Shown here in pieces: positions 9,221 through 17,086 of a stretch of 64,000 bases of DNA. Each line of letters begins with the position of its first letter. Position 1 is the first letter of the stretch. The notes beneath the pieces are model-generated. The model saw only the letters and a program-made list of their open reading frames with translations, was not told the origin of the DNA and did not search any database. Source of the stretch: Candidatus Aminicenantes bacterium UBA6228 (GTDB lineage Bacteria; Acidobacteriota; Aminicenantia; Aminicenantales; Saccharicenantaceae); assembly GCA_002441005.1 (NCBI GenBank), contig DJWO01000010.1, positions 237,593 through 301,592 on the forward strand, read 5' to 3'. Both the position numbers and the translations under genes were made by a program.

Positions 9221-9628
9221 TCAAGCTAAATGGAACATAGCTGTGCACTTCTCACGGTCACAGCCAGCGCACCAGTCAGCGTCTTTTTTTAAAGCAGCCG
9301 GGATTTTATCAGCTTTTTTAAAACCCAGAGGCTCATAAAAACGAGGTATAGTGGTCAGCAGATAGACCGGCTTGCCTTTAAAGCTTTTCAAGGCTTCTTC
9401 CACCAGTTTCCGGCCTGTCCCCATTTGCCGGTATTCTTCAAGGACACCGACCGCCCGCATTTCCAGAAATTCACCAAAATCCTTAAGGCCAAGAATCCCG
9501 ACAATTTTTCCCCGCTCTTCAGCCACAAAAAAAAGATCATTATCCAGACCGGGGTAATCGAGGGCCAGCCGCCAGGCTATCCTGGCAATATAGGGCATGT
9601 CTTCTCCGGCCGCTCTTCTGACTATCAT
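9221..9628 (-). CDS. GNAT-family N-acetyltransferase
   Basis: The 135-residue protein is a single GNAT domain. VIVGILGLKDF-type strands lead to MRAVGVLEEYRQMGTGRKLVEEAL, where YRQMGTGRK is the acetyl-CoA pyrophosphate-binding loop (Q/R-x-x-G-x-G/A). The pattern VYLLTTIPRFYEPLGF resembles the N-acetylglutamate-synthase-like branch. A Cys-rich tail (WCAGCDREKC) is unusual and might bind a metal. The acceptor is unknown. No Shine-Dalgarno is present; an extended -10 box ends only eight bases before the ATG, so the mRNA may be leaderless. Confidence 0.8.
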   Translation of the reverse strand: MIVRRAAGEDMPYIARIAWRLALDYPGLDNDLFFVAEERGKIVGILGLKDFGEFLEMRAVGVLEEYRQMGTGRKLVEEALKSFKGKPVYLLTTIPRFYEPLGFKKADKIPAALKKDADWCAGCDREKCTAMFHLA

Positions 9629-9636
9629 AGTAGTAA

Positions 9637-9645
9637 ATTATAGCA
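9637..9645 (-). promoter_or_regulatory. Extended -10 promoter directly before the GNAT start codon
   Basis: TGCTATAAT on the minus strand is a perfect extended -10. Eight bases (TTACTACT) separate it from the ATG at 9628, so transcription should begin at or next to the start codon. Confidence 0.55.
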
Positions 9646-9700
9646 GAACTCGGGCCAGCCTGAAGGGGCAGCCGGCTGGAAGGCCAGAATCTTAGCCTGG

Positions 9701-10891
9701 TTATTTTTTGAGCGGCGGGAAAATCTCCGGGCAATTTTTGATCTGATATTCTTCATAAACAGGATAGTCGCCATCGCGATTTATCAACCAGAAACCAGAC
9801 TCAAAAAAATCAAGGGAGCTCCATTTCTCTAAAAACTGGTCAGGGAAAAGCAAAGCATAGAGGTAGGTTCCTTCCCGGTCAAAGACATCGAGTTGCCAGC
9901 GGCCAGGAGCAGTAATCCTGAAGACGCCGAGCTGACCGCCTGGCAAATAACTCAGTTTGAGCATCATCATCAATTGATCAGGATAAACGGCCAGCATTTT
10001 CTTTACTGTCTCTTCGGGGCCTTTTCTCTTACCAAGAACCGCCTGAAGAAGCTTTTCTTTGTCTTCATTTGAAATCGATACCTTCTCAGCCGGGACTTCT
10101 ATTTCCATCACCTTCCGGCCAGCCTGGTCAAAAATTCTAAGCTGGTAGTTTGATTTCAAGGCGACTGCAATTCTGGCTTCTGCCTTATTCATTGACCAGA
10201 TGATATCATCAGTTCCATAGGACTCAGAAAAACCACCGGCCCTGTCGCTCCAGCGGATCATACCCAGCTCGGAGCCACTCAATAACTCTACTGCCGCTGT
10301 TGTTTCATTTTGATCTATCTTTTTAAGCAGCAGCTTCTTAACCCGTCTATTATTTTCCATAACGGTCAGGTCGGTTAGATAACAATCAGGCCGGAGGAAA
10401 TAGACTAGCAGATCAGGAATCTTAAATTCTCCGAGAAGCTGGCCGCGGCGATCGAACCTGGCCACTTTCATATTGCCCACTCCCCAGATTTCATCGCCCT
10501 CAAAATCCAGAGCAAATCCGGTATAGGAGGGAAACTCACCTGGCCCCTGGCCAATTCTTATAAAGGTGCCGAGATAAGCTCCCTCCCTTGAAAAGATTTT
10601 AGCCGCCGGTTCATTTGGATCATAAAGAATGATCTGCTGATTGTCTCTCAAGCACCAGAAGTATTTCAAATTAAAGTCAGGGACTTTATAGGGATTGAGT
10701 TCAAAAGTTTTCTCGGCTTCGACCTGAATAGTGCCTTTTAGGGGGTGAGCCGGATTGATGACCTGCCTCACCCCTCCTGTTTCTTTGACCTGAGGCTTTT
10801 CCGCCTGCTGGCGGCAACCGGTCAGTCCTGAGAAAAGAATAAATAAAACCAGAATTCCAGGAAAGATACCCCTTACCTTTTGCCTTTCCAT
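9701..10891 (-). CDS. Lipoprotein with a six-bladed beta-propeller
   Basis: The 396-residue protein begins with a lipoprotein signal peptide: a hydrophobic stretch ending in LTGC gives lipidated Cys near residue 26. The rest is made of propeller-type repeats such as IILYDPNEPAAKIFSREGAY, GEIWGVGNMKVARFDRRGQL and GVFRITAPGRWQLDVFDREG, matching the 6-bladed beta-propeller lipoproteins common in anaerobic Gram-negatives. No catalytic motif is recognised, and a binding or scaffold role at the envelope is inference. The start follows GGGAGGACAAAA. The serine hydrolase gene lies 60 bases upstream on the same strand. Confidence 0.8.
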   Translation of the reverse strand: MERQKVRGIFPGILVLFILFSGLTGCRQQAEKPQVKETGGVRQVINPAHPLKGTIQVEAEKTFELNPYKVPDFNLKYFWCLRDNQQIILYDPNEPAAKIFSREGAYLGTFIRIGQGPGEFPSYTGFALDFEGDEIWGVGNMKVARFDRRGQLLGEFKIPDLLVYFLRPDCYLTDLTVMENNRRVKKLLLKKIDQNETTAAVELLSGSELGMIRWSDRAGGFSESYGTDDIIWSMNKAEARIAVALKSNYQLRIFDQAGRKVMEIEVPAEKVSISNEDKEKLLQAVLGKRKGPEETVKKMLAVYPDQLMMMLKLSYLPGGQLGVFRITAPGRWQLDVFDREGTYLYALLFPDQFLEKWSSLDFFESGFWLINRDGDYPVYEEYQIKNCPEIFPPLKK

Positions 10892-10951
10892 TTTTGTCCT
10901 CCCCAGAATACTTTTTTTACTATTCTAATCCAATCTGACTCATGGGAAAAA

Positions 10952-12613
10952 CTATTTTTTAACTGGAACTGGCTTGAGCAGGAGGTCCTGAAAATCATAG
11001 CTAAAATCGGTATCCGGTGAAAATGGCTTCATTTTCACTTCCTCTATCGAGCCATCAGGATTTAGAGAAAAAGTCACATAGGCATCAGCTTTGAGTTCAG
11101 GGTCAGACCAGCGGGCCACAAAGGTATCATACTGCCAGTGTTCAAGCTGGCCGGAAAGATCAGGTGAATGTTTAAAGCTCATCAGTAACCGGTCGCCTTC
11201 ATGTTTAATTTCGATTTCTCCGTACCAGGCATCGCGATAAAGACCCGCATATTTTTCAAGTGGAAGAGAGGGTTTCGAATTTTTATTTCTCTCATCATAG
11301 GCTTTTTTAATTTCATCTTGAGTCCTCTGGCGGCTTCTCTCCCGGACTTTAGCGATAGCCCCAACCCAGTCGACGGCCGGGGCCTGAAGATAATAGTCAG
11401 CAATGGCATAGGTCAGAGATTGATAGGCTTCATCGGCTTCCTGATTGGTCAGAATGGTTATTCCCAGCCCTATTTCCGGCATCAGCCAGACCTGCGAGAC
11501 ATAGCCAGCCAGGCCGCCGGTATGGGTCACCACTTTGTACCGACGGAAATCCCTCAGCCTGACACCCAGACCATAGCCATTAAAATTCATGGCGGCAGCG
11601 GCCAGCTCTGGAGCCGGTTTATAGATTGGTATCGGTGTCTCCATTGAGGTTATTTGGCTCATGACCTTTTCTGAAACTAACTGGCTCCCATCGGGTAGCT
11701 TTCCCTGGTTGAGTAGGACCAGCATCCATTTAGCCATATCCTCGGCGCAGGAGTTAATCCCGCCGGCCGGATTGATATTATCTGGAAGATAGGGCTTGAT
11801 GGGTCTGACCTGCCCTTCAACCCGGGCATGAGGCCAGGCAACATTGGTTTCCTTAGCGACCAGGGAACAACGGGTATTACTATGAGTCATCCCGGCTCTT
11901 TTCTGGATTTTTTCCCGGACAAAATCTTCCCAGGGCATTCCGCTGACCCTGGCCAGGAGTTCTCCGGCCACGGCAAACATCAGGTTGCTGTAAGCATAAG
12001 TCGTACGAAAGGAATAGGCTGGCTGGATAAAACGTAGCCTGTGAAGAATTTCTTCTCTGCTCAAGGTGGTGGCTGGCCAGAACATCAAGTCCCCTGCCCC
12101 CAGGCCAAGGCCACTGCGGTGACAGAGAAGGTCTTTGACCATCATTTCTCTGGTCACATAGGGATCAGACATCATGAATTCCGGGAGATAATCAACCACC
12201 CGGCTATCCCAGCTGATTTTGCCTTCATCGACCAGTGTGCCCAGAGCCACCGCTGTAAAGAGCTTGCTGTTGGAGGCGATGCCGAACAGGCTTCGAGCGT
12301 CAACCGGGGCTGGCTCGCCGAGTTTTTTGACTCCATAACCTTTAGCCAGAACTACCTGGCCATCCTTGACGATGGCTAAACTTAAACCGGGGACCTCAAA
12401 AGCTTTCATGGCTCTGGCTACCAGTTCATCCAGATTGGGTGGCAGAGAGGCTTTTTTGAGGCTAGAAGCGGCTGACGGTGTTTGAGCGGCAAGTGGAAAT
12501 GGGCTGATGAGGAATAAGCTGACGAGAGCTAAAAAAATAGCAAGGCTTAATGTCCGGGCAAACCTATTTAGTTTAAGATTTGATAATGGCAGCAGAGGAT
12601 AATGCTTAATCAC
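10952..12613 (-). CDS. Exported serine hydrolase, beta-lactamase class C / penicillin-binding-protein-like
   Basis: The 553-residue protein has a signal peptide (LSLAIFLALVSLFLISPFPLAAQ). The serine beta-lactamase-like domain carries the three family motifs: SxxK as SNSK (Ser114, Lys117), the YxN motif as YAYSN near 207, and HTGG near 366 replacing KTG. A C-terminal domain (residues ~440-553) resembles the DUF3471 beta-sandwich often attached to such enzymes. Likely activities are D-amino-acid peptidase or esterase; a true beta-lactamase is less likely. The start is GTG after AAGGAGTCTTAA. An extended -10 (TGATAAAAT) lies about 50 bases upstream. Confidence 0.85.
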   Translation of the reverse strand: MIKHYPLLPLSNLKLNRFARTLSLAIFLALVSLFLISPFPLAAQTPSAASSLKKASLPPNLDELVARAMKAFEVPGLSLAIVKDGQVVLAKGYGVKKLGEPAPVDARSLFGIASNSKLFTAVALGTLVDEGKISWDSRVVDYLPEFMMSDPYVTREMMVKDLLCHRSGLGLGAGDLMFWPATTLSREEILHRLRFIQPAYSFRTTYAYSNLMFAVAGELLARVSGMPWEDFVREKIQKRAGMTHSNTRCSLVAKETNVAWPHARVEGQVRPIKPYLPDNINPAGGINSCAEDMAKWMLVLLNQGKLPDGSQLVSEKVMSQITSMETPIPIYKPAPELAAAAMNFNGYGLGVRLRDFRRYKVVTHTGGLAGYVSQVWLMPEIGLGITILTNQEADEAYQSLTYAIADYYLQAPAVDWVGAIAKVRERSRQRTQDEIKKAYDERNKNSKPSLPLEKYAGLYRDAWYGEIEIKHEGDRLLMSFKHSPDLSGQLEHWQYDTFVARWSDPELKADAYVTFSLNPDGSIEEVKMKPFSPDTDFSYDFQDLLLKPVPVKK

Positions 12614-12664
12614 TTAAGACTCCTTTCCCTGAAAATAGGCTTAGATGATATAAATCTATTTTTG

Positions 12665-12673
12665 ATTTTATCA
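12665..12673 (-). promoter_or_regulatory. Extended -10 box before the serine hydrolase gene
   Basis: TGATAAAAT on the minus strand lies about 50 bases before the GTG start. The -35 region is weak (TTATTC at 17-base spacing). Confidence 0.4.
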
Positions 12674-12776
12674 CGCTTCTAATCGAGGAATAAAGGAAGA
12701 AATTGCTCAGGTTGATTCACGAGCTTAATTAACTTAGCCAGATATTCAGAAAAATATGACCGGTAAATTCATTTGA

Positions 12777-13085
12777 TTATTTTTTCTTAGCTTTCCGGCT
12801 GCCCAGAATCCCGCCCTGAAGAAATAAGCCAGCGCCCAGGACGAAGCCGAAGTTATACCACCCGCCATTGTTGTGAACCTCATAAATCCGGACATTTGGG
12901 CTGAATAATGAAATTATGAAAGTTACCGGCGAGATAAAACCATGCCAGAGCCCAGAAATAAATCCAGCTATATGTCCGTCTTCATCCGGTGTCTTCTCAG
13001 CCGTATTCGGGCCGGGAGCACAGGCCGTCAGGGATATAACCAGCAACAAGATCAGGGTCACTACCTTCCATTCTTTATTCTTCAA
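12777..13085 (-). CDS. Small conserved lipoprotein with membrane segments
   Basis: The 102-residue protein has a lipoprotein signal (LLLVISLTAC, lipid on Cys near 22) followed by a short linker. Two hydrophobic segments follow: GFISGLWHGFISPVTFIISLF and FGFVLGAGLFLQGGILG. Between them, VRIYEVHNNGGWYNFGF is a pattern I associate with a widespread family of uncharacterised small envelope proteins. The start appears to be TTG, placed four to five bases after AGGAGG; the nearby ATG is out of frame. No function can be assigned. Confidence 0.7.
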   Translation of the reverse strand: MKNKEWKVVTLILLLVISLTACAPGPNTAEKTPDEDGHIAGFISGLWHGFISPVTFIISLFSPNVRIYEVHNNGGWYNFGFVLGAGLFLQGGILGSRKAKKK

Positions 13086-13219
13086 TTGGCCTCCTCTTAC
13101 CTGGAGATAATTATCATCCGGGCTTATAGCCCAAAACTTTTAGTGCCAGTCAAGCTCTTTCCGGCTCTCAGGCCAGGAGGGCAGAAGATGAACAGGCTGC
13201 GCCGGCAACTTATTTATTA

Positions 13220-14182
13220 TCAAGCGGTTCCTGAGGCCCGACCCCATCCTGGCAGGCAGAAATTTACCTGATAGCCGTTGCCGCATTGCTGGCACCTCAG
13301 GTCGAAAACCACCTGGCGGCATTTAACTCCCTTCTCCAGGCTTTGTTTTATGGCCCACTTCCCGCCGCACCGTTCACATTTTCTGGCCATAACCAGAAAA
13401 ACATCTATCTTCGCTGTCGGTTTTTTGGGCTGACCGGCTGGCAGGGCTACCCGTCTTTTTTTGATTTCATAAGACAGTCCCTGAGTATCCTTTAATTCCT
13501 GCAAAAAGTTTTTATAAAAGTCCAGGCTCTCCGCTGATTTTTTAACGGCCAGTTCGCGGCCGGCCCGAGTTCTCATATTAGCCGGGAGGACAGCTGCATA
13601 GGTCATTTCTTTACTCAGATGATTCATAATGGCCCCGTGCAAATTCCGGCCGCGGAGAGTGGTTTTAATAAAAAAATTAGCTACGCCAACCAGCCCGAAT
13701 TTGGCCAGAAAATCAGCATCATGAATAACATCAGTTAAAGGATCGCCGGTTACCCCTTCCCGGTGAAGATCGATCAGAATATCCTTTAGCCGCTGCCGGT
13801 CCTTCTCTTTAACTCCAGCCGCTTTTAATAGTCCTGAAGCCACTTCGATTGAAGCTTCTTCCTCCGCGATCCTGTCCCGGTGATATAGGCCGCCTTGAAA
13901 TTTCCCGGCATCGTGGAGCAAAGCTGCCAGGCCAGCCAGAGTGGCGTCCTTTTTTTCAGCTTTAGCCATTTTCCAGGCTAAATAGGCGACATGAAGGCTA
14001 TGTTCCCAGAGAAAACTATCTTCAAGTTCACCGCCGGCAAACTCTCTCTCGCTTTTTTCTATGGCCTGCCTGATTCTATCTGCGGTCCCCGGATAACGCC
14101 GGTCAATCGCCCGCCAAAACTCAGACTGCTGCGTCTGGTGTTTTTTGACTGGCTTCTTTTTTGTGGAAGGCTTGGTGATCAT
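13220..14182 (-). CDS. HD-domain phosphohydrolase with a C-terminal zinc-ribbon-like tail
   Basis: The 320-residue protein starts with a Lys-rich segment. The HD domain supplies the metal ligands: His in WEHSLHVAYLA, the HD pair in ALLHDAGKF and Asp in VIHDADFLAKFG. Around residues 265-300 a separate module contains CERCGGKW and LRCQQCGNGY, two CxxC pairs that could form a zinc ribbon. HD proteins hydrolyse nucleotides or phosphodiesters; the substrate is unknown. The HD plus CxxC tail combination might favour a nucleic-acid substrate (inference). The start follows GAGAGGG. mobA is divergently transcribed. Confidence 0.8.
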   Translation of the reverse strand: MITKPSTKKKPVKKHQTQQSEFWRAIDRRYPGTADRIRQAIEKSEREFAGGELEDSFLWEHSLHVAYLAWKMAKAEKKDATLAGLAALLHDAGKFQGGLYHRDRIAEEEASIEVASGLLKAAGVKEKDRQRLKDILIDLHREGVTGDPLTDVIHDADFLAKFGLVGVANFFIKTTLRGRNLHGAIMNHLSKEMTYAAVLPANMRTRAGRELAVKKSAESLDFYKNFLQELKDTQGLSYEIKKRRVALPAGQPKKPTAKIDVFLVMARKCERCGGKWAIKQSLEKGVKCRQVVFDLRCQQCGNGYQVNFCLPGWGRASGTA

Positions 14183-14276
14183 TGGTTACCCTCTCTCCAA
14201 AATTATTGACGGCCGAATTATCATGACCATTATGGCCTTCTCCTCAGCCAAAAATCAAGCCAGCCTTCAATTTTAA

Positions 14277-14285
14277 TGATATGAT
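14277..14285 (+). promoter_or_regulatory. Extended -10 box of mobA
   Basis: TGATATGAT overlaps the first possible in-frame ATG at 14281. That makes this ATG part of the promoter and supports the ATG at 14314 as the real start. Confidence 0.4.
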
Positions 14286-14313
14286 AATGGCTGGAAAAGC
14301 AGGCGAGATAAAA

Positions 14314-14928
14314 ATGGAAAATGGCAATACCTTTAAGGATCTAACTGCCATCATTCTGGCCGGAGGGCAGAGCCGGCGCATGAGCCGCGACAAAGCCAGC
14401 CTGCTGGTTAACGGCCAGACCTTACTCGAACAGGTCATCGGGCAGTTAACCGGCCATTTCCGGGAAATAATAATAAGCGTGTCTAAAGGCCAGCATTATG
14501 AGTTAAACAATGTTCGTCAGGTTGAGGATCGTTATGAAAACGCCGGTCCCCTGGCTGGTTTGCTGACTGGCCTGCAGGCTTCTTCTTCAGAAATATCGCT
14601 GGTTGTTCCTTGCGACCAGCCCGAGGTCGATCTGGGAATAGTCAGAGACCTGCTCCAGGCTCTCGGCCAGCATGATCTGGTTTATCTCAGGCTTGACACC
14701 CAGATTCCCCATCCCCTTTTTGCCCTCTACCGCCGCTCACTCCTGCCGGTGATTGAGCGATTGATTAAAGAAAGAAAATTGAGCGTCCTTTATCTACTGC
14801 CTGAGGTCAAATCCTTAGCTCTGGATATTCCGTCAGACAGAATTCCCTGGCATCTTAACAGTTTTGAGGATTATCAAAACTATCTCCAATACCTGAGAAG
14901 AAAAAACCAGAAATCAGATGGCGGTTAA
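14314..14928 (+). CDS. mobA: Molybdenum cofactor guanylyltransferase
   Basis: It attaches GMP to molybdopterin to make the guanine-dinucleotide cofactor used by DMSO-reductase-family enzymes. The 204-residue protein shows the nucleotidyltransferase loop LTAIILAGGQSRRMSRDKASLLVNG, where LAGGxSxRMxxDK is the MobA signature, then GPLAGLLTGLQ and VVPCDQPEV (Mg2+-binding Asp). The start at 14314 is preferred because the upstream ATG lies within a -10 box; the ribosome binding site (AGGCGAG) is modest. Its 3' end overlaps that of dmsC by four bases in the opposite orientation, which fits a shared role in the molybdoenzyme encoded here. Confidence 0.92.
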   Translation: MENGNTFKDLTAIILAGGQSRRMSRDKASLLVNGQTLLEQVIGQLTGHFREIIISVSKGQHYELNNVRQVEDRYENAGPLAGLLTGLQASSSEISLVVPCDQPEVDLGIVRDLLQALGQHDLVYLRLDTQIPHPLFALYRRSLLPVIERLIKERKLSVLYLLPEVKSLALDIPSDRIPWHLNSFEDYQNYLQYLRRKNQKSDGG

Positions 14929-15800
14929 ACACCATGTTTTTCATAGAGATTAAAAAATATCGCCCGGCCAATCAACTCTTCAATGATGACCAGGGCCAGG
15001 ATTAGAACTGGCCAGAAATAACCTTGCAGCCAGGCAGAGCCGCCCGGCCAGAAAATATAAAAGCCAGCTAAAAAAGCCAGAATTAAAAGCAGAAACCGGA
15101 GTCTTGATAGTTTCTTGAGCCCCGAAAATTTTTCAGGCTCAATCCTGTTTTTCAAAGAAAAAAGAGCGGCCACCTGGTCAAACACCATCAGATAGATTAG
15201 CGAGATAAACAACGTTATCTGAAGAATGACTGTTAGCTGAAGCCTGGAGTCAGGCCAGGCTTCAAAAATGGCAAGGCCAGTCAGAGGTAAGAAGCCAGCT
15301 CCGGCCAGGAGGGCAGTCAGATAAAAAGAAAGGGTCGTTCTGAAGCTATTCCAGGCAGGGACTGCGGGCAGGCGGTAAATTTTCGACATAATGAAAATTA
15401 GAGCCAGCCCGACCAGAACTTCCAGAAAAGATATTAACAGAAGAATGGCGGCCAGCCAGCCAAAAAAAATAGAAACGGTCAAGAGTAATAGGCCAGTGAA
15501 AAACAGGCAGGCAGCCAGTATTTCCCGGCTGAGCCAGGAAGTTTTTAGATTGACCACAGCCAGATAGGCTGAGGAAGGGTGGCCAAGGTGTAACAGCGAA
15601 ATAAGCAGTGAGAGGCCCATCAACAGAAGAAGACTCAAGGCCGGGCGAAATAAGCGGGGGTATAGCCAGGCTGAACCAAACTGATCCAGATGGCGGGCAT
15701 AAATCGCCAGCAGGCCAAAAAGAAAAATAAAAGATCCAACCACCGCCTGCCCCAGGACGGTAAAAACGATTAAAGGCCAGTCTTTAAGATTGAGCTTCAC
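14925..15800 (-). CDS. dmsC: DmsC-type membrane anchor of a DMSO-reductase-family enzyme
   Basis: The 291-residue protein is almost wholly hydrophobic with about eight membrane helices. The stretch ISLLHLGHPSSAYLAVVNLK followed by TSWLSREIL is the hallmark of the DmsC family, which oxidises menaquinol and passes electrons to the FeS subunit. The matching catalytic and FeS subunits (dmsA, dmsB) lie 5.7 kb away on the same strand, so the operon is split. The start overlaps the end of the upstream glycosyltransferase by four bases (ATGA). A role as the anchor of this DmsAB is inference from family and locus. Confidence 0.85.
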   Translation of the reverse strand: MKLNLKDWPLIVFTVLGQAVVGSFIFLFGLLAIYARHLDQFGSAWLYPRLFRPALSLLLLMGLSLLISLLHLGHPSSAYLAVVNLKTSWLSREILAACLFFTGLLLLTVSIFFGWLAAILLLISFLEVLVGLALIFIMSKIYRLPAVPAWNSFRTTLSFYLTALLAGAGFLPLTGLAIFEAWPDSRLQLTVILQITLFISLIYLMVFDQVAALFSLKNRIEPEKFSGLKKLSRLRFLLLILAFLAGFYIFWPGGSAWLQGYFWPVLILALVIIEELIGRAIFFNLYEKHGV

Positions 15801-17050
15801 GGGGCTTCTCCTCGGGCCATCGCGGCTGCCGCCGGCTGAGTTGAGATTTTTATGATTTTCGAGGCCAGGCCCAGCAGGAGAAGAGTTCCAAAATACTGCG
15901 GCTCGGGAGTGGGGGCTATCAGTAAAAACGTCATCCCGGACAGAAGAAAGGCAGTATAAAGGCTGAGCTTAGGACTGAAGAGAATAACTAGTAGCAAAAT
16001 TAAGACAGCCGCCGGGCCATAATATTCAGGCCGGGCAATCAAATAGAAAAAACTGGACAGAATATTGGGATAAAAAGTGGTGTAGGTGTTTCTTTGGCTG
16101 AGATTAAGGTTATAAAAAATGGTGCTGTTGATAACGTTTAAAGGCCCGAAGGGCAACATTAAAAGCCAGGAAACTGCCAGCGACAGAAGGGCTTGCCCGC
16201 CAACCTGCAACCAGCTTTTAAAATCCCTGAGCTTTAACTGCCAGAAATAATAAGTGGCGGCTAAGGGAATAAAGAAGAATTTAGCACTGAGGCCCAGCCC
16301 GATAACTATGGCCAGCAGCAGGAGGTTAACGGTCGATGGCTTCCTTTTCTGACGATAAAGCAAGGCCATAAAAATTGAAACCAGCAGCATATTCATGGCT
16401 GGATTGGTAGTAATTTCTGAAAAAACCAGAAGTGGCAGAAAAGCCAGCAAATAGCGGTAGCCTGAACCCCTGAAGGTTAAGACCAGAATGATGGCCGCCA
16501 GAAACTGAATAAACATCAGAAACAGGCTTAAACTCTGCAGGTCCCAGACGTGGAACAGGCGGTAAAAAAGCCAGTAGGGGTAAAGTTCTAAAGGGGGATA
16601 ATTGAAATTCTGATAAACGGTCTGCCCGTCTCCATTCCGGTGATAAATCCTACCATTTAAGTAGGGATTCCGCCCTTCTTCCAGATCCTTAAAGACTGAT
16701 TCATAGGTCCTGGTAATTTCCGGATCTGGCCTGGGCCGGGTTAGCTGATAAAAGCCAAGGGCCAGTCCGGCTAACAGGATCAAGGCTAAGATTGATTTAT
16801 GATTGAGAAACTCAGGCCGGAGATAATAGATCAACCAGATAACCAGGAGCTCCAGGGAGAGCTTTAAAGCCAGTTCATAATGATGGCCGGAAGGCAGAGG
16901 GCGGGCGACAAATAAAAACAGGGAAAAAAGTAAACAAATCATTAACCCGGCTGGCCAATAGTACTTGAGTAGTTTTTCTTCGGTCCCGGCTGACGGGGGA
17001 GAGGCAAAATTCACGACCGGTAGCTCTGGGCTCATGTTTCTCGCTTTCAC
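15797..17050 (-). CDS. Multi-pass membrane glycosyltransferase (GT87/DUF2029-like)
   Basis: The 417-residue protein has about ten hydrophobic segments. After the first helices comes a periplasmic-type loop with DPEITRTYESVFKDLEEGRNPY and then TVYQNFNYPPLELYPYWLFY; a YPP motif followed by helices is typical of GT-C glycosyltransferases of the GT87/DUF2029 group, which use polyprenyl-phosphate sugars. No soluble GT domain is present. The start is GTG at 17050 or ATG at 17035, neither with a strong ribosome binding site. It overlaps dmsC by four bases, although a functional link with that anchor is not obvious. Confidence 0.65.
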   Translation of the reverse strand: MKARNMSPELPVVNFASPPSAGTEEKLLKYYWPAGLMICLLFSLFLFVARPLPSGHHYELALKLSLELLVIWLIYYLRPEFLNHKSILALILLAGLALGFYQLTRPRPDPEITRTYESVFKDLEEGRNPYLNGRIYHRNGDGQTVYQNFNYPPLELYPYWLFYRLFHVWDLQSLSLFLMFIQFLAAIILVLTFRGSGYRYLLAFLPLLVFSEITTNPAMNMLLVSIFMALLYRQKRKPSTVNLLLLAIVIGLGLSAKFFFIPLAATYYFWQLKLRDFKSWLQVGGQALLSLAVSWLLMLPFGPLNVINSTIFYNLNLSQRNTYTTFYPNILSSFFYLIARPEYYGPAAVLILLLVILFSPKLSLYTAFLLSGMTFLLIAPTPEPQYFGTLLLLGLASKIIKISTQPAAAAMARGEAP

Positions 17051-17086
17051 TAACTTAATCTTTAATTTAAAGAACTGGAGCTACTT

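Noticed and set aside
11201..11647. A 148-codon rightward frame inside the serine hydrolase gene
   Set aside because: Antisense to a gene with all catalytic motifs; no family resemblance.
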